18,546 nucleotides of DNA, from the NCBI GenBank assembly GCA_036654655.1, contig JAVVRP010000012.1, positions 1-18,546 of the forward strand. The letters are read 5' to 3'. Source of the DNA: JAVVRP01 sp036654655. Its GTDB lineage: Bacteria > Bacillota > Clostridia > Christensenellales > UBA1242. The translations under genes were made by a program, and so were the position numbers. The notes beneath the pieces were generated by a model. That model worked only from the letters and a program-made list of their open reading frames with translations, searched no databases and was not told the origin of the DNA. Below, piece by piece: positions 1 through 6,994 of this stretch (its first letter is position 1; each line of letters opens with the position of its first letter).

Positions 1-50
1 GGCAAAATTGCCAGCCATTCCCCCGCCCCTTTGCTTTTTTATTTTTTAAC

Positions 51-95
51 TTTTGTTTTTTTATCTTTTTGTTTTTTATCTTTTTGTTTTTTTTA
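51..95. repeat. T-rich imperfect tandem repeat, about 15-bp unit
   Basis: A near-homopolymeric T tract is interrupted at regular intervals by G and ATC, giving roughly two and a half copies of a unit reading GTTTTTTATCTTTTT (copies start near 55, 71 and 86, with one-base length differences). It lies in the non-coding stretch before the amino-sugar operon. It may be simple slippage-prone sequence. No hairpin accompanies it, so a terminator call is not supported. Confidence 0.55.
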
Positions 96-156
96 TTTGT
101 TTTAATTATTGCCCGCTGTCCATTTATTTTTTTTTGTTTGTTTTAATTATTGCCCG
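96..156. repeat. Pair of identical 20-bp direct repeats
   Basis: The 20-base sequence TTTGTTTTAATTATTGCCCG occurs at 96-115 and again, unchanged, at 137-156, 41 bases apart start to start. The GCCCG end stands out against the AT-rich surroundings. The repeat is outside any gene. Its role is unknown. It could be a small intergenic repeat family, a regulator site upstream of the glm operon, or the product of a local duplication. Confidence 0.6.
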
Positions 157-240
157 TGACAATATAAAAATAGGAATTGCTTTTAAATAATGTAATTTAA
201 AATTTTCACATTTTATATCTATCATTGCATAAAAAAGAAT
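157..240 (+). other. Leader region of the amino-sugar operon, no strong signal
   Basis: This AT-rich non-coding stretch precedes the GTG start at 241. A weak promoter-like pair is visible, TTGCTT at 177-182 and TAAAAT at 198-203, but the 15-base spacing is short. No purine-rich ribosome site is visible before 241. No glmS-type ribozyme or other recognisable riboswitch was seen here or in the 22-base gap before glmS. Confidence 0.3.
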
Positions 241-861
241 GTGGAAACAAAAGTTAAAAACAAAAATAAAAGCACAAAGCCAAAACATGGAAAAAATTGC
301 ATAATTTCACACACGTCAATTTTTTGCGGAAAAAACATAATTGGAAATGATGTGGAGATTTGTGATTATTGTGAAATTACAAATTGCTTAATTGGCAATG
401 GCAGTATTATTAAATTTTCAATTTTAGAAAATTCAACAATTGGAGATGATTGCAAAATTGGCCCTTTTGCCAGGCTGAGAGAAAAAAACATAATAAATTC
501 AAGATGCAAAATTGGTAATTTTGTTGAACTTAAAAATTGCATTATTGGTGAAAATACAAAAATTTCACATTTGGCATATATAGGGGATGCCGAAATAGGA
601 CAAAACTGCAATATAGGTTGTGGTGTTGTTTTTGCAAACTATAATGGAAAAACAAAACAAAAAATTATTTTAGAAGATGGCTGTTTTGTTGGTTGCAACT
701 GCACATTAATTGCGCCGATTGTGCTTGGAAAGGGGTGTTATATATGTGCAGGAACAGTTGTTACGCATGATGTCCCGCAAAATGCAATGGTTATCGGACG
801 CGCCCAGCCAACAATAAAAGCAAATCGTGCAAAAAAATATTGGACAGGAGGAGATGCTTAA
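241..861 (+). CDS. Stand-alone GlmU-type glucosamine-1-phosphate N-acetyltransferase domain
   Basis: This 206-residue protein corresponds to the C-terminal acetyltransferase half of bifunctional GlmU, which acetylates glucosamine-1-phosphate with acetyl-CoA in the cytoplasm. After a lysine-rich tail (1-19), residues 20-187 are left-handed beta-helix hexapeptide repeats. The GlmU signatures GPFARLR (74-80), GNFVELK (92-98), SHLAYIGDAEIG (109-120) and ANYNG (132-136) are present. By alignment from memory to E. coli GlmU, R80, K98, H110 (catalytic), Y113, N124, N133, Y134, K139 and R187 are kept; S405 is replaced by C152. The whole uridylyltransferase half (about 230 residues) is absent, and the 240 bases upstream do not encode it. 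The start is GTG without a clear ribosome site, and no other standard start codon lies upstream in frame. Fifteen residues are cysteine, very high for this family. The stop overlaps the glmM start by one base, so the two are co-translated. Confidence 0.85.
   Translation: METKVKNKNKSTKPKHGKNCIISHTSIFCGKNIIGNDVEICDYCEITNCLIGNGSIIKFSILENSTIGDDCKIGPFARLREKNIINSRCKIGNFVELKNCIIGENTKISHLAYIGDAEIGQNCNIGCGVVFANYNGKTKQKIILEDGCFVGCNCTLIAPIVLGKGCYICAGTVVTHDVPQNAMVIGRAQPTIKANRAKKYWTGGDA
846..853 (+). promoter_or_regulatory. Ribosome binding site that fixes the glmM start
   Basis: AGGAGGAG at 846-853 lies 7 bases before the ATG at 861. It supports 861 rather than an in-frame ATG at 840. The protein from 861 begins MKWFGTDGIR, the usual GlmM N-terminus, whereas the 840 start would add seven unrelated residues. 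Confidence 0.85.
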
Positions 862-2105
862 TGAAATGGTTTGGAACTGATGGAATTAGGTTAGAAAACG
901 AAAAAAAACTGGAAAACATTAGCAAACAAGTTGCGTATGCGTTGTGTTGTATTGGAGCAAAAAAAATTATTGTTGGCAGAGATACTCGTCCAAGCGGAAA
1001 ACAACTTTTAAAAACTTTTTGCAGTTCGGCAAATAGTTTTGGAATAAGTTGTGAAAATATTGGAGTGTTGCCATCTTCCGCAGTAAGTTTTTACACAATT
1101 TTTCATGAAGCAGATTTTGGAGTTGCAATAACAGCCTCGCACAACCCGTCAAATTTTAATGGGATAAAAATTTTTGACCGCAATGGCAAAAAAATTAATA
1201 AGTGTTTGGAAGAAAACATTGAATCATATTTTAACATAAGCAACAAACAAAAAAATATTACCCCCGTCAAAACCAAAAAAATATGCACAAAAGCATATTC
1301 AAATTTTTTAATTGCAAACGGAAAAATGCTAAAAAACAAGACAATATTTTTGGACACAGCAAATGGTGCAGCCAGTAAAATTGCCAAAAAAATTTTTACA
1401 GAACTTGGTGCAAATGTAAAAATGTTTTTTTGTGGTTCGGGAAAAAATATAAACAAAAATTGTGGTGCAGTGCACCCAGAAATTCTTGCAAAAAAAATTA
1501 AAGAACTTGGTGCAAATTTTGGTTTTGCATTTGATGGTGATGCCGACCGATGTGTGTGCGTGTTAAGCGATGGAACTGTTTTAAACGGCGATAACGTTAT
1601 GTTTGGGCTTGCAAGATGTAGCGGTTACAAAAATGTGGTTGGAACAATTTTGGCAAACGGTGCACTGGATGAAAGTTTTAAAAAAAATAATATAAATTTT
1701 TTGCGTTGCGATGTTGGTGACCGTGAAGTTTTGGAGGCAATGGAACAAAATAAAATTGATTTTGGCGGAGAACGTTCTGGGCACTTTATTTTTAAAAATA
1801 TTTTACCAACTGGTGATGGAATTATAACTGCCTTGCAAATTTTAAAATGCAAAGATTTTTTTAAAAAATGCAAGTTTAAAAAAATTGCAAGTGTTTCAAA
1901 AAATGTGAACTCGTTTAACAAAGAAAAAGATTTGCAAAAGTTAAACATTTGCAAAAAAAATTGCATGGATGTTTTGAGCAATAATGGCAGATTAATTATT
2001 CGTCCGTCCGGCACAGAATCAAAAATAAGAATATTGGTGGAGCACAAAAAATTGTTAACAGCAAAATCAATTGCCGACACTCTTGAAAATATTTTAAAAA
2101 AATAA
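861..2105 (+). CDS. glmM: Phosphoglucosamine mutase
   Basis: GlmM interconverts glucosamine-6-phosphate and glucosamine-1-phosphate on the route to UDP-GlcNAc for peptidoglycan. The 414-residue protein shows all four alpha-D-phosphohexomutase active-site loops: FGTDGIR at the start; TASHNP (91-96), where S93 is the expected phosphoserine; the magnesium loop DGDADR (225-230); the sugar loop GGERSGH (302-308); and the phosphate loop RPSGTES (381-387). It is somewhat shorter than the usual roughly 445 residues; the difference seems to lie in loops. It sits between the GlmU-like acetyltransferase (one-base overlap, TAATG) and glmS, which favours GlmM over a phosphomannomutase. It has no visible promoter of its own. 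Confidence 0.93.
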   Translation: MKWFGTDGIRLENEKKLENISKQVAYALCCIGAKKIIVGRDTRPSGKQLLKTFCSSANSFGISCENIGVLPSSAVSFYTIFHEADFGVAITASHNPSNFNGIKIFDRNGKKINKCLEENIESYFNISNKQKNITPVKTKKICTKAYSNFLIANGKMLKNKTIFLDTANGAASKIAKKIFTELGANVKMFFCGSGKNINKNCGAVHPEILAKKIKELGANFGFAFDGDADRCVCVLSDGTVLNGDNVMFGLARCSGYKNVVGTILANGALDESFKKNNINFLRCDVGDREVLEAMEQNKIDFGGERSGHFIFKNILPTGDGIITALQILKCKDFFKKCKFKKIASVSKNVNSFNKEKDLQKLNICKKNCMDVLSNNGRLIIRPSGTESKIRILVEHKKLLTAKSIADTLENILKK

Positions 2106-2127
2106 TTTTAATTTAAAAGGAGAAACC

Positions 2128-3900
2128 ATGTGCGGAATTATTGGAATTGTTAGCGCCAATGCAATACAAGAACAATTGATTGAATCATTAAAAAAATTGG
2201 AATACAGAGGTTATGATTCGGCGGGAATTGCAACCATTGAAAATGGTGAGTTTTTGGTCACAAAAACTGCTGGCAAAATTTGTGAACTTGAAAAAAAATT
2301 AAAAACAGATTTACATTATGGCAACATTGGAATTGGTCACACAAGATGGGCAACACACGGCAAAGCAACAATGCAAAATTCGCATCCATTTGAAAGTGAA
2401 AATTTGTGCTTGGTTCATAATGGAATTATAGAAAATTTTAAAGAAATAAAAATAAATTTTAATTTAAAAACAGTTTCACAAACAGACAGCGAAATAATTT
2501 TACGTTTGCTAGAAAAAAATTTAAATGAAAACAAATATTTAAATATTAATATTTTAATTAAAACTTGCAATACATTAATTGGAAGTTATTCTCTTGCAAT
2601 TTTAGATAAAAAACAAAATAAATTATTTTTAGCAAAAAATAAAAGCCCACTTTACGTTGTTCAAACAAATAATAAAACAATTTGTTCAAGCGATATTATT
2701 TGTTTTGATAATAATGAATTATATTTTGATATGGAAGATAACGAATATTGCGAAATTTATTTAAATAAAATTATATTTTATAATAAAATTGGTGAAATAA
2801 TTAATAAAACGGCAAAAAAAATATTATTATTAAATAACACAACAACGAAAAATAATTATAATTATTTTATGGAAAAGGAAATTTACGAAACAAAAAATGT
2901 TTTGCAAAATATTTATGATTATTATTTTGATGATAATTATTGTATTAAAAAAAATGTTTTTGAATATTTAAATAACGATTGCAAAAATTTATTAAAAAAT
3001 TGTTTGTTTAAAGATGTAAAATTAATTGGGTGCGGAACTGCATGCCACAGTGCAAAATTTGGCGAAAGATTTTTTGAAAACTGTTGCAACCTTGAAAGCA
3101 GAACATTTGTTGCAAGTGAATTTAAAAACAGCATTTTAAATGAAAAATCTTTATGTGTTTTTGTTAGCCAAAGTGGAGAAACTGCCGACACAATTTTGGC
3201 ACTAGAATTTGCAAAAAGTAAACATTGTTTTTGCGTTGCAATAACAAACTGTTTACACAGTAAAATTGCAAAAATGGCTGACATGGTTTTGCCAATTTTG
3301 GCAGGCCCTGAAATTGCAGTTGCTTCAACAAAAGCATACTCTGCACAAATTGCTGTTCTTCAAATATTTGCAAAATATTTAAGTGATAATAATGAAATTG
3401 AATTTGCGCAAAATTTTAACAATTTTGTACAAAATTTTGAAATATCAAATAAAAATATTTTTAACAAAATTACAGACTTTATAGATAATAATTCAATTTG
3501 TTTTATTCTTGGCAAAGGGGAAGATTTTATAACCGCAGAGGAAGCAAGTTTAAAAATAAAAGAAATTGCATACATAAATTGTTTGGCACTTCCCGCTGGC
3601 GAACTTAAACATGGAACACTTGCGCTTATTGATGACAAAACTCCTGTTATTATCATTTGCACTAACAACAGTTATGTTTCAAAATGCAAATCAACAAAAG
3701 AAGAAATTGAGGCTCGTGGTGGAAAAGTTTTGTTTGTTAGCCAATTTGAAACTGAACCATTATTGCAAAATTTTGATCACGAATTTATGCCAATTCCATC
3801 AATAATTCCTTTTCAACTTTCGGCACTAAAACTTTCTGTTTTAAAAGGATTAAACCCCGACCAACCACGAAATCTTGCAAAAAGCGTGACTGTTGAATAA
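2128..3900 (+). CDS. glmS: Glutamine--fructose-6-phosphate aminotransferase (isomerizing)
   Basis: GlmS makes glucosamine-6-phosphate from fructose-6-phosphate and glutamine, the first step of amino-sugar synthesis. The 590-residue protein has an N-terminal class II glutamine amidotransferase domain with the nucleophile C2 after the initiator methionine, R73, N98-G99 and D120. Two SIS sugar-isomerase domains follow. Visible landmarks are CGTACHSA (302-309), SQSGET (347-352), VASTKAYSAQ (398-407), the catalytic K476 and E479, H495 in the GELKHG motif, and the C-terminal LAKSVTVE with K585. The length is near the normal 600. AAAAGGAG at 2115-2122 precedes the ATG. The middle (about 2440-3000) is even poorer in G and C than its surroundings and encodes a run of N, K, I and Y residues. 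The stop abuts the convergent aminopeptidase gene with no gap. Confidence 0.97.
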   Translation: MCGIIGIVSANAIQEQLIESLKKLEYRGYDSAGIATIENGEFLVTKTAGKICELEKKLKTDLHYGNIGIGHTRWATHGKATMQNSHPFESENLCLVHNGIIENFKEIKINFNLKTVSQTDSEIILRLLEKNLNENKYLNINILIKTCNTLIGSYSLAILDKKQNKLFLAKNKSPLYVVQTNNKTICSSDIICFDNNELYFDMEDNEYCEIYLNKIIFYNKIGEIINKTAKKILLLNNTTTKNNYNYFMEKEIYETKNVLQNIYDYYFDDNYCIKKNVFEYLNNDCKNLLKNCLFKDVKLIGCGTACHSAKFGERFFENCCNLESRTFVASEFKNSILNEKSLCVFVSQSGETADTILALEFAKSKHCFCVAITNCLHSKIAKMADMVLPILAGPEIAVASTKAYSAQIAVLQIFAKYLSDNNEIEFAQNFNNFVQNFEISNKNIFNKITDFIDNNSICFILGKGEDFITAEEASLKIKEIAYINCLALPAGELKHGTLALIDDKTPVIIICTNNSYVSKCKSTKEEIEARGGKVLFVSQFETEPLLQNFDHEFMPIPSIIPFQLSALKLSVLKGLNPDQPRNLAKSVTVE

Positions 3901-3910
3901 TTAGTCAACA
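3891..3910. terminator. Short inverted repeat across the convergent glmS/aminopeptidase stops
   Basis: TGTTGA at 3891-3896 pairs with TCAACA at 3905-3910 around an eight-base AT-rich loop. The loop carries both stop codons (TAA 3898-3900 on +, TTA 3901-3903 for the - gene). A 6-bp stem without a clean T run is weak. It may be a minimal bidirectional terminator or coincidence. Confidence 0.25.
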
Positions 3911-4938
3911 TCAACTCCATCTTTTCTTATTAACTTATTGTCAAAATATATTTCGCCACCACCAAAATTGGGAGTTTGAATTTGAACCAAATCCCAATGC
4001 ACAGCGGACTTATTTTCGTTTGGAGCATCATCGTAGGAATTTCCAATTGCCATATGAAAACTGCCTCCAATTTTTTCATCGAACAAAATGTTTCCAAATG
4101 GAATGGTTAAGTTTGGGTTAAATCCAAGTGCAAACTCACCAAAAAAACAAGAGCCTGCATCTGTTGCCAAAACTTTTTCAAATGCTTTTGTGTTAGAAGA
4201 TTTTGCATTAACAATTTTTCCATTTTTTATTGTTAAAACAATATTTTTGTGCAAAACTCCAAACATTGGTGACGGTGCATTAAACGCAACTGTGCCGTTT
4301 ATGCTGTTTTTTATTGGCGCTGTGTAAACTTCTCCGTCGGGCAAATTACATTCTCCCATGCAAATAACAACAGGAACTTTTTTTATTGAAAATTCTAAAT
4401 TTGTGTTTGGCGAAACAATTTTAACTTTATCTGCCACGCTCATTTTTTGCGCCATTTTTTTCATCTGCGGGCTTATTAAGTCATAATTCATTCCTGCACT
4501 TTGCACATATGTTTTTTCAAGATTTTCAAGAGATATCCCCGTTTGTTTTGAAAGTTCGCCTGACGGAATTTGCGTAACAAGCCAACGCTTTTTAAGCCTT
4601 ATATTATTGTGAACTCTTATTGTGAAATCCTGATATAGCCTTCTTTTTGTGCCAATTAAATTAAATTGCTCACAATCTTTAACAGACACATAACATTGCG
4701 CCAAACTCATTAAATTTTCATCATGAGCAGTTCTTTGTTCCGCAGTTTTTTCCGTACAGTTTTTCCAAAATTCATATCCGTCATTTCTGCGATAATACAC
4801 TTCAATTTTTTTTTGCTTTGCAAGTTCATTAATTTTGTCGGCCAAAAGCACACCTCTTCCATCGCCTTCCAAAAACAAAAACTCTCCTGCTTTTATTTTT
4901 AAACTTTTGTCAATAATATTTTTTGCTATATTTTTCAT
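3901..4938 (-). CDS. M29-family metallo-aminopeptidase
   Basis: This 345-residue cytoplasmic protein belongs to the M29 aminopeptidases (AmpS/AmpT/PepS type), which remove N-terminal residues from peptides using two metal ions. Expected metal and active-site residues are visible in the C-terminal half: E203 in the LPDGEVYTAP segment, E268 in FFGEFALG, H295 in GGSFHMAIG, Y302 seven residues later, and H314/D316 in AVHWD. It is shorter than classic members (about 400 residues), with the shortening in loops rather than at the catalytic motifs. It is the last gene of the long minus-strand run, 41 bases after the Smr gene, and no strong ribosome site precedes its ATG. Its link to the glycerol genes is positional only. 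The exact substrate range cannot be read from the sequence. Confidence 0.85.
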   Translation of the reverse strand: MKNIAKNIIDKSLKIKAGEFLFLEGDGRGVLLADKINELAKQKKIEVYYRRNDGYEFWKNCTEKTAEQRTAHDENLMSLAQCYVSVKDCEQFNLIGTKRRLYQDFTIRVHNNIRLKKRWLVTQIPSGELSKQTGISLENLEKTYVQSAGMNYDLISPQMKKMAQKMSVADKVKIVSPNTNLEFSIKKVPVVICMGECNLPDGEVYTAPIKNSINGTVAFNAPSPMFGVLHKNIVLTIKNGKIVNAKSSNTKAFEKVLATDAGSCFFGEFALGFNPNLTIPFGNILFDEKIGGSFHMAIGNSYDDAPNENKSAVHWDLVQIQTPNFGGGEIYFDNKLIRKDGVDVD

Positions 4939-4979
4939 AGTTATATTATTAACAAAATAAATTAAATTATTTGTAATTT

Positions 4980-5318
4980 TTAATTAATTGTAAAAATTGT
5001 TATTCCCGGATTAAAATGACCAAGATCTTCGTCTAAAATGTTTGAAGAATCTTTTAATAATATTTTTTGTGCATCAGAATTTTCAAGCGTCCAATTATTT
5101 CCAAACACAATTTGATTTACCAAATGTTTTTTTTGCATTTCAAAAAGTCTTTTCCTTATTGTTAAACATATTATTCCGCCTTTGCCATGAGATCCATAGC
5201 CATGCAAAATTTTAAAAACCGTTTCACCACATTTTTTGCCACGTTCTAATTCAATTTCAAAAATTGCCATACTTTGCTCCAAAGTTGGGCTAAGTTCTTT
5301 TAAATTAATAAAAAACAT
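4980..5318 (-). CDS. Small Smr (MutS-related) domain protein
   Basis: A 112-residue protein with the Smr fold signature: a helix region (about 10-30) leading to ILHGYGSHGKGG (37-48), matching the HGxGxG loop of Smr domains, then the IRKRL helix. The C-terminal segment (DLGHFNPGITIF, 98-109) resembles the ending I recall from stand-alone clostridial Smr proteins. Smr domains of MutS2 bind branched nucleic acids and some act as nucleases, but stand-alone versions are poorly characterised. The ATG overlaps the alcohol dehydrogenase stop by one base (TAATG on the minus strand), so its translation is coupled to that gene. That is an odd partner for a nucleic-acid protein. The domain call is fairly firm; the cellular role is unknown. 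Confidence 0.78.
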   Translation of the reverse strand: MFFINLKELSPTLEQSMAIFEIELERGKKCGETVFKILHGYGSHGKGGIICLTIRKRLFEMQKKHLVNQIVFGNNWTLENSDAQKILLKDSSNILDEDLGHFNPGITIFTIN

Positions 5319-6487
5319 TACATTACACTTTTTAATATTTCTTCTATTTGTTGAATACTTGCACGCCTAGGATTAAGAAGCACGGCTCCATCTGTGCTTG
5401 CAACTTTTGCAATTTGCGAAATCATAAATTCTTTTACACCACAAGCAGAAAGTTTTGTTGGCATCCCGCTAACTTTGGAAACTCTTTCAATTAATTTTTC
5501 AACTTCCTGAATTGAAACTTGTGGCTTATCTTCATTTGCTGTTTGACAATAAATTTGTTCACCTGCCAAATTAAGTAAAACACTGGAATACTGTTCTTTA
5601 ACATATTCTAAATTAAACCTCATAACCGCTGGCAAAACAACCGCAATTGCTTGCCCATGAGGGACTTTTGCAACCCCACCTAATGCATGTGCAATTGCGT
5701 GAGCAAGGCCAACCATGGAATTTGAAAACGCAATTCCTGCCATAAAAGCAGATTCACTCATTTTAAGCCTTGCATTAACATTTTTACCGTCCACAATGGC
5801 GGGCAAAAGATATTCTGCTATTGTTTTTATTGAACTTGTTGCAAAAGCGGTGCAAATTGTGTTGCTTTGTTTACAACTCATTGCCTCAATTGCATGGCAT
5901 AAAGCATCTAATCCTGTTGTGGCTGTTAAAATTGGTGGCATTGAAATTGTTGTTCTTGGGTCTAAAATAGCAACATCCGGATAAACAAATCTTGAAATAA
6001 ATTCTTTTTTAACATTGTTTTGCTCATCGGCAATAACACAAACTGAGGTTGTTTCACTTCCTGTTCCGCTGGTTGTTGGAATTGCAACAAGAGGAACGTG
6101 CTTGCCTTTATTAACATTTTCATAGCCCATAATTTGAGTAATGTCATTTACATTTGTTGAAATTAACAACCTTGCACTTTTTGCAGAGTCGATTACAGAA
6201 CCTCCTCCAATTGCAACAATTCCGTCACAGCCATTTTTTAAGTAACATTCTTTAATTTTTTTTACAATTTCTAAACTTGAATCTATTGGAATGTTTAAAA
6301 ATTTAACATTGTTTTGGTTTGTTAAAAATTTTTCCACTTGTGAAACAATCCCCAAATTTTCTAACATTTGGCACGAAATAATCAGTGGCTTTTTACAATT
6401 TAAAACTTCAAGTTCAAATTGCAAGGTGTCCAAAGAAAGTTCTCCAATAACAAGTTTTACAGGGCTATGAAAAGAATATTGTTGCAT
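5318..6487 (-). CDS. Iron-containing (group III) alcohol dehydrogenase
   Basis: This 389-residue NAD(P)-dependent dehydrogenase belongs to the Fe-ADH family that includes 1,3-propanediol dehydrogenase DhaT and clostridial butanol dehydrogenases. The N-terminal nucleotide-binding half has GGGSVIDSAK (94-103) and PTTSGTGSE (137-145). Metal ligands are D194 and H198 in GLDALCHAIEA, H263 in GLAHAIAH, and H277 in VPHGQA, all in the expected spacing. Its length is typical. A GAGG ribosome site in TGAGGTAAAAAATG overlaps the stop of the upstream SCP2-like gene. Next to glycerol kinase, a role in reducing an aldehyde or in 1,3-propanediol or ethanol formation is plausible. No glycerol dehydratase gene is in the window, so the substrate is uncertain. 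It is not glycerol-1-phosphate dehydrogenase by its motifs. Confidence 0.93.
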   Translation of the reverse strand: MQQYSFHSPVKLVIGELSLDTLQFELEVLNCKKPLIISCQMLENLGIVSQVEKFLTNQNNVKFLNIPIDSSLEIVKKIKECYLKNGCDGIVAIGGGSVIDSAKSARLLISTNVNDITQIMGYENVNKGKHVPLVAIPTTSGTGSETTSVCVIADEQNNVKKEFISRFVYPDVAILDPRTTISMPPILTATTGLDALCHAIEAMSCKQSNTICTAFATSSIKTIAEYLLPAIVDGKNVNARLKMSESAFMAGIAFSNSMVGLAHAIAHALGGVAKVPHGQAIAVVLPAVMRFNLEYVKEQYSSVLLNLAGEQIYCQTANEDKPQVSIQEVEKLIERVSKVSGMPTKLSACGVKEFMISQIAKVASTDGAVLLNPRRASIQQIEEILKSVM

Positions 6488-6495
6488 TTTTTACC

Positions 6496-6936
6496 TCACA
6501 CAAATAATATTTTTGCAAAAAATTTTGACCGTTTTGACTGTAAAGTTACAGGGCTTTTAACTTTGTTTTTTGAATATAAATAAGAAAGTACAAGATTAAA
6601 CAAATCTACAAGTAAAACTGCTTTTGATATGTCCCCTTGAATAATAAAAAAGTTTTTTGCAAAGGCTTCTTCTGGTGTTATTTTTGAAAAGAACACCTGT
6701 TTTGCCATTGCAACACTTATAACTGTTAATGTTAAGTCCGCTTTTATTTTTTTGTTTTTGCAATATTTTATATTTCCTTCTTCTAGCCAAAAAAATACAG
6801 TTTTTTTAATGCCTATAATTTTTACTTGAACAACAAAATTTACACCAATATTATTAAAAATATTTTTTGCATTATCGTCAATTTTATAAACACATTTTAT
6901 TGCTCTGCCCAAAAGTCCAAAAATTACACCTAACAT
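6496..6936 (-). CDS. SCP2-like sterol/lipid-binding domain protein
   Basis: A 146-residue protein whose residues 65-120 resemble the C-terminal half of SCP2 (sterol carrier protein 2) domains. A hydrophobic strand (ADLTLTVISV) is followed by KITPEEAF (85-92), then IIQGDISKAVLLVDLFNLV (98-116). Small bacterial SCP2 proteins bind fatty acyl or other lipid ligands. The N-terminus (1-13) is hydrophobic but too short for a clear membrane anchor, and the C-terminus is basic. AAGGA lies just before the ATG, and a promoter-like TATAAT sits at 6954-6959 on the minus strand. Its stop lies 8 bases before the alcohol dehydrogenase ATG. No family member is recognised with certainty; the SCP2 call rests on pattern similarity. 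Confidence 0.6.
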   Translation of the reverse strand: MLGVIFGLLGRAIKCVYKIDDNAKNIFNNIGVNFVVQVKIIGIKKTVFFWLEEGNIKYCKNKKIKADLTLTVISVAMAKQVFFSKITPEEAFAKNFFIIQGDISKAVLLVDLFNLVLSYLYSKNKVKSPVTLQSKRSKFFAKILFV

Positions 6937-6953
6937 TTTTATTCCTTTTTGTT

Positions 6954-6982
6954 ATTATACCCTTATTTTACAAAAAAGCAAA
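6954..6982 (-). promoter_or_regulatory. Probable sigma-A promoter for the SCP2/ADH/Smr/aminopeptidase genes
   Basis: On the minus strand, a perfect TATAAT (6959 to 6954) is preceded by TTTGCT (6982 to 6977) with a 17-base spacer. TTGCTT with a 16-base spacer is an alternative. Transcription would begin near 6947, just before the ATG at 6936. No hairpin terminator separates it from glpK, so read-through from the glycerol genes is also likely. Confidence 0.45.
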
Positions 6983-6994
6983 ATAGTTTTTAAA

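Noticed and set aside
1..12. GGCAA/TTGCC inverted repeat at the left edge as a terminator
   Set aside because: The loop would have only two bases, and the T tract begins well downstream.
1..18. Minus-strand ATG (18 to 16) with a G-rich stretch upstream, reading MAGNFA off the window edge
   Set aside because: Only six codons are visible before the edge, and the G-rich tract is not a standard ribosome site. Too little sequence to call a gene.
840..860. In-frame ATG at 840 as the glmM start
   Set aside because: The strong AGGAGGAG lies downstream of it, and the family N-terminus begins at the ATG at 861.
1103..1456. Antisense open frames opposite glmM, glmS and other genes
   Set aside because: They lie opposite strongly conserved genes, lack ribosome sites, and encode low-complexity Phe/Leu/Lys-rich peptides expected as shadows of AT-rich coding DNA.
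2106..2127. glmS ribozyme/riboswitch
   Set aside because: The gap is only 22 bases and holds just a ribosome site. The ribozyme needs well over 100 bases, and the region before 241 shows no recognisable core.
5318..6487. Glycerol-1-phosphate dehydrogenase or glycerol dehydrogenase (GldA)
   Set aside because: The GGGS, PTTSGTGSE and GLDALCHAIEA motifs fit the general Fe-ADH (DhaT/butanol dehydrogenase) group better than those subfamilies.
6538..6551. CTGTAA-AG-TTACAG palindrome
   Set aside because: It lies inside the coding sequence of the SCP2-like gene, away from any start, and is short enough to be chance.
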